A model generated the notes under the pieces. It was not told the DNA's origin and did no database searches. It saw nothing but the letters and a program-made list of their open reading frames with translations. Positions 7,081-19,500 of a stretch of DNA of 27,707 nt are shown in pieces; position 1 is the first letter of the stretch, and every line of letters starts with the position of its first letter. A program made the position numbers and the translations under genes. The stretch spans positions 1 to 27,707 of the IMG/VR virus record IMGVR_UViG_3300006928_000056. One strand, given 5' to 3'. The DNA is from a virus.

Positions 7081-8083
7081 AATGCAATGACCCTTCCGCT
7101 AACTCCGCAAACCTAGCAATTGGGTGCGTGCGAAACCGTGGCTTCCTACGCTTACCCGTCTGCTCGCCCAAGGTATTCATCTTGGGATGCAATTTGATGC
7201 CGAAACTGGAAGCATTCTGGTTAGCCCACTCACCGTTATCATGGTATTGGAACAAGACTGCCTGCCCGCGCGTGAATGGCGTTTCACGCAACTTGCCCAT
7301 AATACCTATTTCCTCATCGCTCCAATTGAGCATGGATGTCCGGTATCTTTCTGGATCAACTCTTCCGATAATTGGGCTGACCCTTCCGCCACTAGCATTG
7401 ATAAACCGTATGACATTCTGATCGAATCCTGATGTGATATCCAAGTCAAGATCCCACGGATCTTCCAACCGGTTTGGGACAACATTTATATTCTCGTCCA
7501 TACCGCCTCTTGCCTCACCAGAAATTACCTCGGGATTGTTCCAGTCGTCGCTTACAGGTGTACTTTGGGTATCCATCTCAACGGCAGATTCGGGCAGAAC
7601 ATCAGGTTCAGATAAACCTTCTGATTTCGCTAAAGCCTCTTCAAAGAAATCAAACGATTCCTCAATTGTTCCACGCCAATCAGCCCATTTCCCATACGGG
7701 CGATCATCATACTTGAGTTTGTCCTTACCGCCCCAACCTTCACGATTGACAACCCATAGAGCCGCTATCAAATTGATTTCAGGATCAGCCAAATCGTCTG
7801 GACTATCGATGATGCCGTGGTCTATAAGACCATTTCCGATCCCGGTACCAACAATATTATTTTCTCTAATCTGCAATAGACCATACGACGGTCGTCCAAA
7901 ATCGTCAGGATTAATATGATTAGATATGAAAGAAGATTCCTTCGCAGCCAATTTCCGTATCATGTCTAGATCTTGATCTTCAAACCCCACCTTCATAGCG
8001 ATCTCAAGAATATCTTGTTCATTATACTTTAATGGTTCCGCATCATACTCGTCTTCTTCGTTTTCGCTATACCAAATACTCAT
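7070..8083 (-). CDS. Virion lysozyme / lytic-transglycosylase-like protein
   Basis: A 337-aa protein starting at ATG 8083 in a TGATG overlap. Residues about 25-135 carry a goose-lysozyme/SLT-type fold: the putative catalytic Glu49 in MIRKLAAKESSF, the GRPSYGLLQIR segment (63-73) matching the SxGLxQI motif, and PEINLIAALWVVNREGWGG (101-119) matching the NI..A....W signature. The rest (170-337) is polar, with a basic end (GKRRKPRFRTHPIARFAELA). It lacks a signal peptide and is flanked by virion-type genes, so it more likely opens peptidoglycan during DNA injection than acts as the lysis endolysin, comparable in role to the transglycosylase domain of T7 gp16. The placement argument is inference; the fold motifs are clear. 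Confidence 0.82.
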   Translation of the reverse strand: MSIWYSENEEDEYDAEPLKYNEQDILEIAMKVGFEDQDLDMIRKLAAKESSFISNHINPDDFGRPSYGLLQIRENNIVGTGIGNGLIDHGIIDSPDDLADPEINLIAALWVVNREGWGGKDKLKYDDRPYGKWADWRGTIEESFDFFEEALAKSEGLSEPDVLPESAVEMDTQSTPVSDDWNNPEVISGEARGGMDENINVVPNRLEDPWDLDLDITSGFDQNVIRFINASGGRVSPIIGRVDPERYRTSMLNWSDEEIGIMGKLRETPFTRGQAVLFQYHDNGEWANQNASSFGIKLHPKMNTLGEQTGKRRKPRFRTHPIARFAELAEGSLHYDD

Positions 8084-10515
8084 CAGTAACGTGCCCTTTC
8101 AGTACGAACACCACTTGAGGCACTCAAGCCAGCCAATACACGAGCAAGACTCGCATTTTCTACACCATGCTCATTGATACGCATCGCAGTCTCAATACGC
8201 TCATCCATATTGTTTGACAACTGAGTCAATCCCGCCGGGTCATCTGTTGGAAGATCCCGATAGGCGCGATCCGCCATTGCAGTCAACTCCGTCGGACTGA
8301 ACCCCCTCCGTCCCGCATATCCCTGACCCATCGTATTCGCATACATGATCAGAGCATTACGAACCGTGTCCTGACTAGCATCAACGACAGATTCCCCATC
8401 TAGGAACGACAAGAAATGCGCTACCGCAACATCCTGTCCATGCCGTGCACGAACCCTAGCCATGTGGTCAGGATTAAACGAATAACTCTTCAAATCATCT
8501 AGTTCCTGCTGACTCAACGCTCCCGTCTTGGAAGCATAGTTAATAAACATATTGTTATTGGACTGCGGATTCACATGACCGAATTCGATATGGTTAGCCC
8601 AATCATCGGTCGCCCCATAGAACTCCCGCAGAATACGTGAAACGGCAGCAGCATCGTCGGTACTACCGCCCTGCCCAGATACCACTTCTTGCTCCGCACC
8701 AGACATCCCGGTGATAACCTCGTTGACAGCCTCCTCATACAATTCGCTACCGGGCTTCAACGACAAGCCGCGCCGCTTCATCGCATCCAAAATACCAGTC
8801 TGCGCTTCCTCAAGTACCCGATTCTTGTACTCATTGTTTAGATCGGTGGCAGTAGTAGGTGCCTCCGCGTGCCAACTACGAATCTTCTCATCGGCAATTT
8901 CTCGGTAAAGAGCGTGCACATCAGGTTCGATACCATTGAATCGCGCCTCCATACCATTTTCCCAAAGATCCATCTGTAACGCCTGCATACCCTTGATTGT
9001 CCACTGATCCAAATAACCCCAGTCGTCAGGAGTCCACAGTCGATTATCTGGCCCGACAAGATAATTCATTGAATACAGGGTTTGCTGCAACTGCGCGATA
9101 ATTTCAGAACCCGCTCCCGGCTGCTTGGTGCGTGATTCCAGATCCTCCAAGTAGCGGGCGATATCCAATGGCCCCCAATTGATTCCGAACTCTCCAGAAA
9201 ACAGATCCTCTAATGAATGAACCGTTCCAAACGGGCTACCGTCATATGACAAAGCAAAGGGATCGTTGAAGGTGGGCAGCGCATATTGAAGGTCATCGCC
9301 CTCCCCGTAGGTAATGAGATAGGGGTTACCCTTTGCGTAGTCAGTTGCGTATTCGTCAATTGATTCATCTAGGAATCCAGCGAAAAGTCTTCCCGCTTCT
9401 TCCTGTGTCATTATTCCGCCAGCAATGCTAGAACCAATCACACTTTCCAGCATTCGGATCTCTTCTTCAGAAGCAGGCATGGCAGGAGAAATATTTCCGC
9501 GAAGAACACCTGTTGCCCAACCAACATTGGCACCCGTAGCAGTAGTAGGAAGTCCTTGACGGAGCCGTTCCCTTACCCGCCCGCCAAGCCAATTCTGGAA
9601 TTGAGGAAGTTCGCTAATATTTGCACGAATCAAATCGCCAAACAATTGCATGTTTTCGCCTTTAAACAAAGACTCAGCCTTGATGCCGTGCTGTCCGCCT
9701 TCGACCGACATCCAATGCAATAGGCTTTCATAATTATTGCGGTTGATTGAAACAGGTAAGCCCTTGCCGAGAACAAAGTTAAGGATCTTATCTCCGACCT
9801 CTTCGGTTGATTGATCATCCCAATAGAAGTTTTTTAGAGTTTCTTCTGCAATTTCTAGTTGTCTAGGTTCTCCTTCGGGGCCAAGCCCTTGTTCATACGT
9901 TCTTGTAGAACCAGATTCTTCTTGATTGTCACCTAACGGTGCCAAGCCAGCCGCGAACATGCCACCAACCATGCCCGTTGTTCCGAATACTTTCTGCTTA
10001 AAAGAACCGGGGCCACGTGTCGGGCTATATTTCGATTGCCCCCTTCTTGGACCCACCCTTACCCTTGGATCTCCTGCGGCGCGGGCAAGCCTCTCACCAC
10101 GCGAAGGCATCGATACGGATGTTCCCGGTATCGGCGGTTTACTACGAAATTCGGCTGCCTGACGGGCACGCAAAGTCCGCGACGAACTCACCCTTGACAA
10201 AGCATTCCGACCCAACCTGATCGCTGGACCACCCAATTTCGCCGCTGCCTTACCACCCCACTTAAGCGCCCTAAACGCGGGAAACATCGTTAAGACGTCA
10301 ATTGCTAATGAACCGGGAGACTGGTCCCCCCGGTACGCGAGGCCAGACAACTCCGGCATCTCTACAACCGACTCAACGATCCTCTGCGTCCGCTCACTCT
10401 GTTCAGCAAGCCATGCATCACGCTCATCCGGCGTCATGGAAGACAAGGACACATCAATATCGAAACGCGCCAACATCTGCTCAATCGCCTCAAGCAGTTC
10501 GATATTGTCTTCCAC
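8083..10515 (-). CDS. Large virion-associated protein with peptidoglycan-binding-like segment
   Basis: About 810 aa. I choose GTG 10515 because GAGG lies six bases upstream. A TTG at 10527 is in frame but has a poor site. Residues about 70-210 are Ala/Arg/Gly-rich with a hydrophobic stretch (GTTGMVGGMFAAGLAPLG) that could contact membrane. Around residues 485-530, IIAQLQQTLYSMNYLVGPDN followed by WGYLDQWTIKGMQALQMDL has the LQ..L...GYL.G...G..D..T..A...Q layout of peptidoglycan-binding domain 1. The rest is helical (DPAGLTQLSNNMDERIETAM). It lies between the 4151-codon gene and the virion lysozyme gene, so a role in genome ejection through the cell wall is plausible. No overall family was recognised. 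Confidence 0.75.
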   Translation of the reverse strand: MEDNIELLEAIEQMLARFDIDVSLSSMTPDERDAWLAEQSERTQRIVESVVEMPELSGLAYRGDQSPGSLAIDVLTMFPAFRALKWGGKAAAKLGGPAIRLGRNALSRVSSSRTLRARQAAEFRSKPPIPGTSVSMPSRGERLARAAGDPRVRVGPRRGQSKYSPTRGPGSFKQKVFGTTGMVGGMFAAGLAPLGDNQEESGSTRTYEQGLGPEGEPRQLEIAEETLKNFYWDDQSTEEVGDKILNFVLGKGLPVSINRNNYESLLHWMSVEGGQHGIKAESLFKGENMQLFGDLIRANISELPQFQNWLGGRVRERLRQGLPTTATGANVGWATGVLRGNISPAMPASEEEIRMLESVIGSSIAGGIMTQEEAGRLFAGFLDESIDEYATDYAKGNPYLITYGEGDDLQYALPTFNDPFALSYDGSPFGTVHSLEDLFSGEFGINWGPLDIARYLEDLESRTKQPGAGSEIIAQLQQTLYSMNYLVGPDNRLWTPDDWGYLDQWTIKGMQALQMDLWENGMEARFNGIEPDVHALYREIADEKIRSWHAEAPTTATDLNNEYKNRVLEEAQTGILDAMKRRGLSLKPGSELYEEAVNEVITGMSGAEQEVVSGQGGSTDDAAAVSRILREFYGATDDWANHIEFGHVNPQSNNNMFINYASKTGALSQQELDDLKSYSFNPDHMARVRARHGQDVAVAHFLSFLDGESVVDASQDTVRNALIMYANTMGQGYAGRRGFSPTELTAMADRAYRDLPTDDPAGLTQLSNNMDERIETAMRINEHGVENASLARVLAGLSASSGVRTERARY

Positions 10516-10516
10516 T

Positions 10517-13500
10517 CTAAACCTCAATCAATCCGGCGTTAAACTTGCCGACCCAAGCATCGCCCAGTTCAGGCAAGAATACGCTGTAATATAGTTCATT
10601 TAGGAACGGACGGCTAGAACAATACTCAGTCATACGATTAAATGCCTCAATTCGCAATGCATCACGCGCCCTCTGTACTTCCCCTCCCTGCAAGCCCTGT
10701 AACCGGTCGATGCTCTTAACGAAGTCGATGACCATCGCTGCGGCAAGTAGAACCTCACCCTTATTCTCACCATTTGGCACCAAGTCAGGATTGGTGACAA
10801 GAACTTCCAATTCTGAAATAGTCTTATCCCGCTTCCCACGGGCATCACCACTCGTGAAACGCTTCATAAAGATGGGATTGCTCTGCAAGAACATCTTCTG
10901 ATTAGCGTCCCATTCAGCCTCAATCCCGACAGTAGGCAATCCGGCATTCTTGGCCGCAAACAGATCTTCGTTATATTTCGCACGCACCTTGAAGTACCTA
11001 GCCCGTGCCCTCTTGTAGTACAACTCTTCTAGGAAGTCCAACGGAGCCTGCTTTTCACGAAGCCCCAGTCCCAAGAGGCGAGCGTGCGCCTCAGCAGAGA
11101 ACTCATCAATCTCCTTGCCATGTGAACGAGGCATGAAGAACGCCGAAGCATACTTGTAGGTATCAAGGAAACTGTTGTTATCGACAATCCACTTATTCGC
11201 ATTATCTGTAGATTCCAATACGGCAAACGGCACCTTCGTTGTCCGTGAAGGCATGAACGGCGAATACTGGAACGGGTTGAACTTCTCACCAGTCGATTCA
11301 ATATTGTCAACCCAAGTACGATACGCCTCTTCCCAAGGCATACCTGCCCTCAACAACGAATAGAACTCGTCATTCCAATTCTGAGACTCGGCATCAACAA
11401 TCAGATCTGCACTCCGTCCAGTCCCCGGCCCCAACCACCAAGTAGCCGTCTGGAACCACAGATAATGACGGGCCTCCTGAGCAATCTCTTCCATCAACTG
11501 TTCCACATACAATTCAGGATTCGGCTGTGCCGCAATAAACTCTTCCGTCGGCAAATCACCACGCAAAGCACGAGCCTTGATGACATCAACTTGTGCCTTA
11601 GTGACCGATTCGATATCCAATCCGACCTGTCCAAACATTGCGATAGTGGGCTTCACAATCAATGACGGAATGGCTGAAGTCCAGAACTGATTCAGCGTCG
11701 AATCAGGAGTCCACTTTCCGCCCACCATGTTCTTTTCAAATTGCGGCCTGATCGTTGCGTCAAAGTTGCCAAGGAAATTGAGCGGAACTGCCAATATCGG
11801 ACCAAAGCCCATGCTGCCAACGGTGTCTGCGTTGTAACCGGGCACGACATTGATGTTCGTTGCAAACCCTCCACCGGCAGCCGGTCGTAGAACTGCGCCC
11901 AACGGGGCACCGAATATCTTTCCGACGACTGGGAAATCTTCCACAATCTCCAAAACATTTGTAGTGAGCATTTCATTGCCGGGAACAGTCAACCACTTGT
12001 TTCCCTGACTATCTTCTTGGATGACTCCGCCACGCTCCATTGCGTTCATCATCAAATTCAACCTACGGAACATCAGCGGGTTATGCGCCAATCCTCGTGC
12101 TTGACGCCTCAAGAAAGTGTCTTCCGCAAACCAGAACGGGATAGCGGTACGTACCATTTCTTGGAACTGCGACCGGATCGAATGATCATCGATGAATGAA
12201 CCGGTTAAAGTCATTGCCCGCTTGAGCGCGGTATCACGATGCAAATCAAATCCGGCCTTACGGCCACGGGCGTACCTTACGAATTGCTCAAGGTCACTAT
12301 CTTCAAGTGAAAGTACGGAACGCCAGAAATCAACCTTCTCTTTAGGCAGGAACCAATCTGCTTCGATATCTCCTTCCTTTGCGAGTTCGTCCTTATCCAG
12401 AAGATCCCGAACTGCCGCTTTGAAACTTCTTGGGTTATCTGATTCAAGCGCCCCAACGAGTTTCGCAAGATCAGACGGCGTACCATCATCCAGAACATCC
12501 AGATGCGCTGTCGGCCAATCCAACTTGATCAAATCTTCAAGCGTATCGATGACCAACTGACCATCTCGGTCCAAACTCCCAAGATGCTTTAGGTTCTTAA
12601 CATCAGCAGCGGTATGGAAATGGAATTTCCGAATACCTTCAGTCTGCTTCCATGCTTTCACCAAATAGTGCAAGAAGATCGGTTCACGAATCATCGCACC
12701 CAACATCGGGCTGATCGTTCCATCAAACCAATGCCTAGTGAACGATGCCCACTTATCTCCAATGCCCGGTGCTTCACTCGCAGTCGGGAACCAGCCCTGC
12801 AATTCAGAAGGAGCATTCGGGAACCAGCCTCCTACAGCCCCGTCATGGTATTCAGCCCCATACTGGACCCTTGAAGAACTCACCTTGCCTGAAGTAACCT
12901 CTCGCATCCACGGATAGAAGACCTCAATCGGGTCTGTACCGGCGCGAGAAGCATTACTCAGCAACTCAAGAATCTCCATCGTATTCAACAATGCCTGTTC
13001 TTCGATGAAATCAAAGAGATCGTCGCCACTTGCAAACTGTGTTTCCAGCAACTCCCATTCATCAGAATTCTCAAAGTGGGTAACTTCCATTTCGCTACCC
13101 GCTCTAGCAACAACCGATGACTTTTCTCCAGCCTTATGCTTGTAGACGCTCAGTCGCCTCATTCTCGGTTCACCACCAACAACAGGAACCGGACGCAACG
13201 GTCGCTTTGGACTCATCGTAAGATCATGGGCACCAATACCAAATACCTTATTATTGCTCAAACCACCAGTACCAAAGGAAGCCGCTGGTGCGGGACCATT
13301 GGGTCCGTACCCGTAATAAATCGCACCAAATGTCTGCTTGGACGGAGCGCCTAGCAGTTGGACGCCGCCTTCGCTGTTGTAGAACTCCCGACCATCAACA
13401 TCTCTCGTTCGGAGGCTCACTGGTGGAAGTTCGGAAACAGATACACCCCGCTTGTATGCGATTGTTTCCAACAGGGCTTCACCAATGGCATTCGCAATTC

Positions 13501-16500
13501 GGCCATCCGTGGAAGCGGTTACCAACGGGAAGTAGTTATCTCCTGCTTCAGCATAGTGGGCAGCCAACTTCATATAATCAGTGGCCGAACCACCAATCCT
13601 CGGTATGGTCACGGCAGGATTAAGCAACAGGCGAGCATGGTCCGCTACGGGGTCGGTACGAGGAATACCCAAAGCATCCAACTTCGCCAAAAGTGTCGTT
13701 ACAAAGATATCTCTAAACTCCTCTGCCGCTTTTGCCGCACCTGCTAGACTTTCAGCCTTATCTGATTTAAGGAGCAGATCATTCGTCAAAGGAATAAGAA
13801 CATCGTTCAGATCTTCAACAAGTTCTGAAGAGATCATCGGCACGTAATAACGAAGCGTATTGCTATCTACGGGATGCGTGATCATCGGCGTATCAGCACT
13901 CGTACCGATATTGGCACGAGCCATGCTATGTGCATAATGCTGACCGGCAGGGCTACTGAGGAAGTTGATGATCGCCTTACGTGCACGATCAGTGATTTCA
14001 TCAAAGTCACTAGATAGTGCTTTAGGATCGGCTCCGCTCAAAAGGAAACCGGTCATGTTCGTTCCCAGATTATCCCTCTGCACCGGACCAGTGGGAACAA
14101 CCGGTGGGCCACTTGGGGGAGGCGGAGGCGCGCTGGGAGGTACAGCAGCCCCAGCGGTAGGTGCTGGAACCGTATCGGCACGTAGCACTTCGGCTACAAA
14201 ATCGGCAACAGCATCCTCAAACCCCGGTCCTCCCTTGCTGGCACGATTACCAGCAATATTTAGAGTTTCGACATTGTTATCTACAAGCCATTTTCTGACT
14301 TTGGCGATTTCGGTGGGCTTGTCGAAGAACTCGCCTCCGACATTGACAACCAGAACCGGCTTCGGCTCACCCTTAATCGCAAATGTTTCGCCCGTTACGG
14401 TGCCTTCAGGAACAGAATCGACATCAACCCATCCCCGAATTCCCCCTCCCTTTGCGTAACCAACCCTCTTACCTTCAGCCATCATTTCGGTAACACCAGT
14501 TCCGGCGTCACCTTGTTTGGGATAGAAGATTAGTGTTGCATCCGCATTATCAATATTATCTGACGTTCGGGCCATGTAATGTGTACGAAGTCCTTCGGAT
14601 AAACCAAAGCGATCTCCCAAGAGTTCAGCACGCTTTGTATATGCAGCACTTTGAGTCTCTTTAGAGCCTCCCGAGGGTGTCATTTCGGGACCAACTATCG
14701 AATGCGGAGAACCTTCCATGCGGTATCCCTGAGTTGCTCCACCGCCTGTTGGGATACCAGCAGTTTCGGCACCACGAAGACCACCTAGATCTCCGCCAGT
14801 CTGTCCGCCTGAGATAATCAACGTGACTGGTGTCGGAGATGGACCGGCAGGAGCAGCCTCCCGACCCAACTGCATTTCTTCTTCCATTCGGAAAAGAGCA
14901 TCCTTTTCCATCGGGTCCATCTCTTCGCCAAACTCATCTACATGCTCTTCAGGTATCCCAGCCATTACTTCTTCCTCATAAGCCTCCTGCTGGGCCATCT
15001 CTTCTGTATATTCCACTTCGTCCGGTGGCCTTACAGCCTCACCATCAACTTGAGGCACCCTCTCTGGATCACGCGGCGCACTCTCAACATCTTCACCAAC
15101 TCGCCTAAACGTCAAATTGATACGTCTACTCTGAGCCGCACCCTCCGACGGAATAATGCTATGCAGCACACCCGGCCTCATCACATCATCCGACATCACC
15201 AGAATGTCGCCATGCCCCAATTCAACGCCACCCAAATAATTAGGATGGTTGATAATCTGCTCTCTTCCTCTGGCATTGATGTAGTCTGAAGCAAACCCGA
15301 ATGTTCGGGTATCACCGACATTCACGGAAACAACGACTTCTTCACCCGGCACAGAAACGCCACGCGGATAATGCGGTTGCGCGATTACCAGCCCAGTATC
15401 CCTGTCATAATGCTGCTTCCTGTCATAATGGAAACCAAGTTTCTCTTTCTCCGTATACCTTTGTGCAAGAACAAGATTGAATCGATAACCAGTGATTTCC
15501 TCAACTCGTTCCTTAATATCAAGAAGCACTGGTGACCACGGATGAACTACCGTCAGCCCCGTTTCGGGATCGTTGACAAAGAGATGTCCACTATAGAAAT
15601 ACCCGGTACCGGGATCACCCTGAATATGGACTCTCGGCGTTGCCCCTCTTAGTTTCGGATGGTCTGTCCATCCGCCATGAGCCATAATTTCTTGGCTCAT
15701 TTCAGAAGCAGTCGGCAAATCGATTGCGCCTTGATGATGTTCAACATTGGGCGGATTTTTAGCGCCGGGGGCTTTTGGTAGGAAGGTTACTCTGACGACA
15801 TTTCCAGCAGGAGTAACTGCCTCTGTGGGGGTATCAAATGGTTTGGCAGTAGGAGCAGGAACGTCGTCTGCAACCTTCATCGCTGTTTTCCGCAGAGCGT
15901 AGCCCTCTAACCATTCTCGCACAGACTGACCGATAGCGTCCAAATGCGACCACTGTGCGCCACTTTCACGGTAACCGCCCGATGGGAACTCCTCCAATTC
16001 CCGCGACAAAAAGATAATCGGATCTTTGTCAGGATAACGAGTTAGAAAATCATCTACATAGGCTTCCCACAGATCGTCGCCTGCCTCCCACCCTTTATCA
16101 GATACAATATAAGGGACTTCGATTTCGCCTTGTTTTGCTAGTTGCCTAAATATGCTTTGGGCACCACCAGTCGTAAGACCAGTATAAACATATTCAGCAT
16201 CGCCACCCATGAAAGCCTGATAAGCCCCAGTAAACTCGTCTGGATTCATGCTTTCTATAGTATTAATCTCTAATCCCTGTTCGACCTTGGCCCAAAACTC
16301 TCCTTCCAATTCATCTGCTTTTGCTACAAGATCACCAACAGTGGGATTTTCAGTTATTAATTCACCTGTTTCATAATCGTACAGACCACTGAGGTCACCT
16401 AAATACTCATCTGGTACGGGCAGATCATTAACAATAGCAGCAGGAGCAGCAGCAGGAGCAGCAGGAGCATCGTCCAAATGCCGATCCCGAAGATCCATCA

Positions 16501-19500
16501 ACAACTCAGGAAACTTCTCTTTCCAAAACGTATCTCCTACAGGATGGACAATCTTTCGTCCACGAGTAGCAAGCAAGGCTTCCCTGAATTCAGGAACCTG
16601 TTCAAACTTCGCCTCAAGAATCTCCCGCATCAGAGGAAGAGAAGACTCTTTATCTACCTCAATCTTGCCTTGTGCCCACTTCTTCGCTGCTTGAGGATCT
16701 AGACGTTCGATGTGTTCCAGAATCGGCTTGCCATTGAGTTCAACCGTCTTACTTTTATGGACCTGATAGGCATGTTCGGCGGATGGGTAGACCTGACCAC
16801 GAAACTCAAATGAAGTGGTATCGAAGTTTGAAAGAACCAGATTCTCTTGTTTCGGTCCCTCGCCGCCGTATACACGTACAGGTGGCTGCACATCGGGAGC
16901 AGGGGCAGCAGGAGCGGCAGACGGAGCCAACGGACGACCATCCGGCCCCAACAACCCACTCGGCGGTGGAGGCCGATATCCGCCCTTACGCGGACGCAAC
17001 ACATCCTCCCAAATATCACGATACTGGGGCGGAACCAAATCCAACGCCTCATCAACAGCCTGATTCCACGCACTACTCAACTCTTCCGGCGAACCCTCCA
17101 TGTTGTAGGCCCGTAGAAGTTTCTCGCGGGCAGCCGCAGGAAAATACGCATTATCCTGAAAGAGCGCCAAAACCGTCGCAGAAGCAGACATGGGTTCAAC
17201 GGCTGGTTCAGCCGGAATGTACTCGGCCCCTGTCGCCGTACCCTTCCTGTAAACCCGCAGGACAGTCTGATCGCCCTCAACGGTTTCCTCAACCGTATGA
17301 CCCCTTGAAGCAAACCCATCTCTAGTTCTGCGATAACGACCCGACTGCTTCACCGCAGTAGGCACTACCGCCGGATCACCAAAGGCTGCCTGATAATCGA
17401 TACGGACACGCCGTTGCTGTGCAGTAGATAGAAGACCAGAAAGGCTGCCACCCATCGGCATGTCCGGTCCCGGTGCCTTCAGCGTCTTTCCAGTTTCGGG
17501 ATCGATCTCGCCGGGAACCTCAACTTCACGACCGGGCTTGGTTCTTCCAGCAGCAACATCTGGCTCTCTCAACTTGTATTCGATAACGACAATCTTGTTC
17601 GCATCTTCTGTAGACAAATAGCGGGTCTTCGTATTCATGCGAGAATGCGTTGCGCCAGTCTTCCAGAGAAAGTCCTTGTTCAAATTATCCAAAGGAGGTG
17701 CAGAAGGAGGAACAGCGAGTTCGTCAGGCTTCTGACCCAAGCCTTCAGGCATTTCTGCTTGCCTGCCACCTCGCGTACCTTCGCTAGTTAGTCCTGACCG
17801 TTTCACTCGGGCAATTACTTCAGCACCATTACGATCAAAGATGAACTTATCTCTATTTCCTCTTGTATCAATCGAATTAATCCGTGGATCTGTTGAGTCA
17901 TAAATGGTGACACCAGTTACCTCAACAACAGCAACGCGATCCGACATTGAATCACGAGTACCACCGACTTCGGTATATGGACGACTCACGGATGTCGGCA
18001 ACTCTTCCTCAGCCGCACGGCCAGCAGCAGTTGTCGCACCACCAGCATCCGCAGTTGGGTCTACTTCAAAGACATTGCCGCTCGCTCGTTGAGGGATACG
18101 CAAAGCAACCGTGTCACCCACCTTCGGCACACGAGCAACACCATCCTTCTGTGAAGTTGGGTTTATAACCTCAGCAAGTCTTCCAACAGTCGCAGCAAAC
18201 GAAGCCTCGGTACCTGCTGGCTTGTTGAGAATTTGCAACAACTTTCTTGTACTCGCTACAGCAGGAGCCTGCAAATTCGCATCCAACGCCTGCACGGTTT
18301 GACCGAACAACTCAGTCTCATAGAAACTCCAAACCGCATCAGCACGTACAGCCTTTTCGGGATGATCGGGATCAACGATGCCGTCTACCAGTCGTTCATT
18401 ACGCATGTGTCCAGCGCGGTTAGTTACAGCATATGAATAAGGCCCGGTGGGAGGAATGGCATAGGTTTCCAGATGGACAGTTCTGCCCATTGCTTTCATA
18501 TTCCCAACAGCAGCCTTTACCGTGTCTTCGGCCCAATCGCCGCTACGGACACGCACAATGGAACCATCCGGCAATGTTTCTATTGCTTGGAATATGGCAG
18601 TCTGAAGAGATTCAAGAAACTTTCGTCGGGCTTCCGCTTTCGCTTCCTTTGTTCTTGCACGCGGAAACTCCGTATCGACTATGTGTCGGATCTCGTTTTC
18701 CATGAGACTTCCGATGGCGATTGTCAGAGGTTCACCTTCGTCCGCCAAGTAGGCAGTAGAGATCGGCATCTCCATGATGCCTTGTTCACTGATCGGCATC
18801 TGCTCGCCGGGACTAGCCGGAACTGTTTCCTCTGGCCTACCGGGATGACCCCTGAATTGTCTCTGTTTGACCGGATGCATCGTATCGACCAAACGATCTG
18901 CGGCACCAGTCTCCAACAACTGCTGCTCTCGGATCGGAGAAACATAATGTATCAATTCCTGAACGGCAGCCTGACTAGCGGGATCGTCAGAACGCAGAGA
19001 TAGATTCTGAGAAATCACAATCGAATAGTCATTGGAATTCATTCCATCCAAATGTCGGACCATACGCAAATCAGTCTTTGTATAGTCCAACGGCAGTCTC
19101 ATTATTCGATCCATCGTGGCCCCCACACCACGATTGGCTCGCATCAACTGATCCAATCCAGTCTTATCGAAATGAAGGAACGTGTCGTATCCGCCAACAA
19201 TTGACTTCATCTGCTCATCAAGCATCGTCGGCTGCGACATCATAATCGTCGCAAGTTCGACCCGTAATTCGTGATCAGGGTCAAACTTTTCTAGATACTT
19301 GCGTGCAAGATCACTACGCTTCGGAATACCCAACGCTTCTGCTCGTCGTGAAATAAACCGGGCATAACGATTAGAAGCACCGTGCCCCCACACCAGCATT
19401 TGTCGGCCTATATTACTGAGTGGCCTTGAAGACATTTCCTGTATCAGCGAATGGCGCGCATCTTGGAAAAGCCCGATCATTTGATCCGGCTCCAAGAAAG

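Noticed and set aside
7434-7919. Plus-strand frame of 161 codons
   Set aside because: Antisense to the lytic-transglycosylase gene; Ser/Pro-rich shadow of the real codons.
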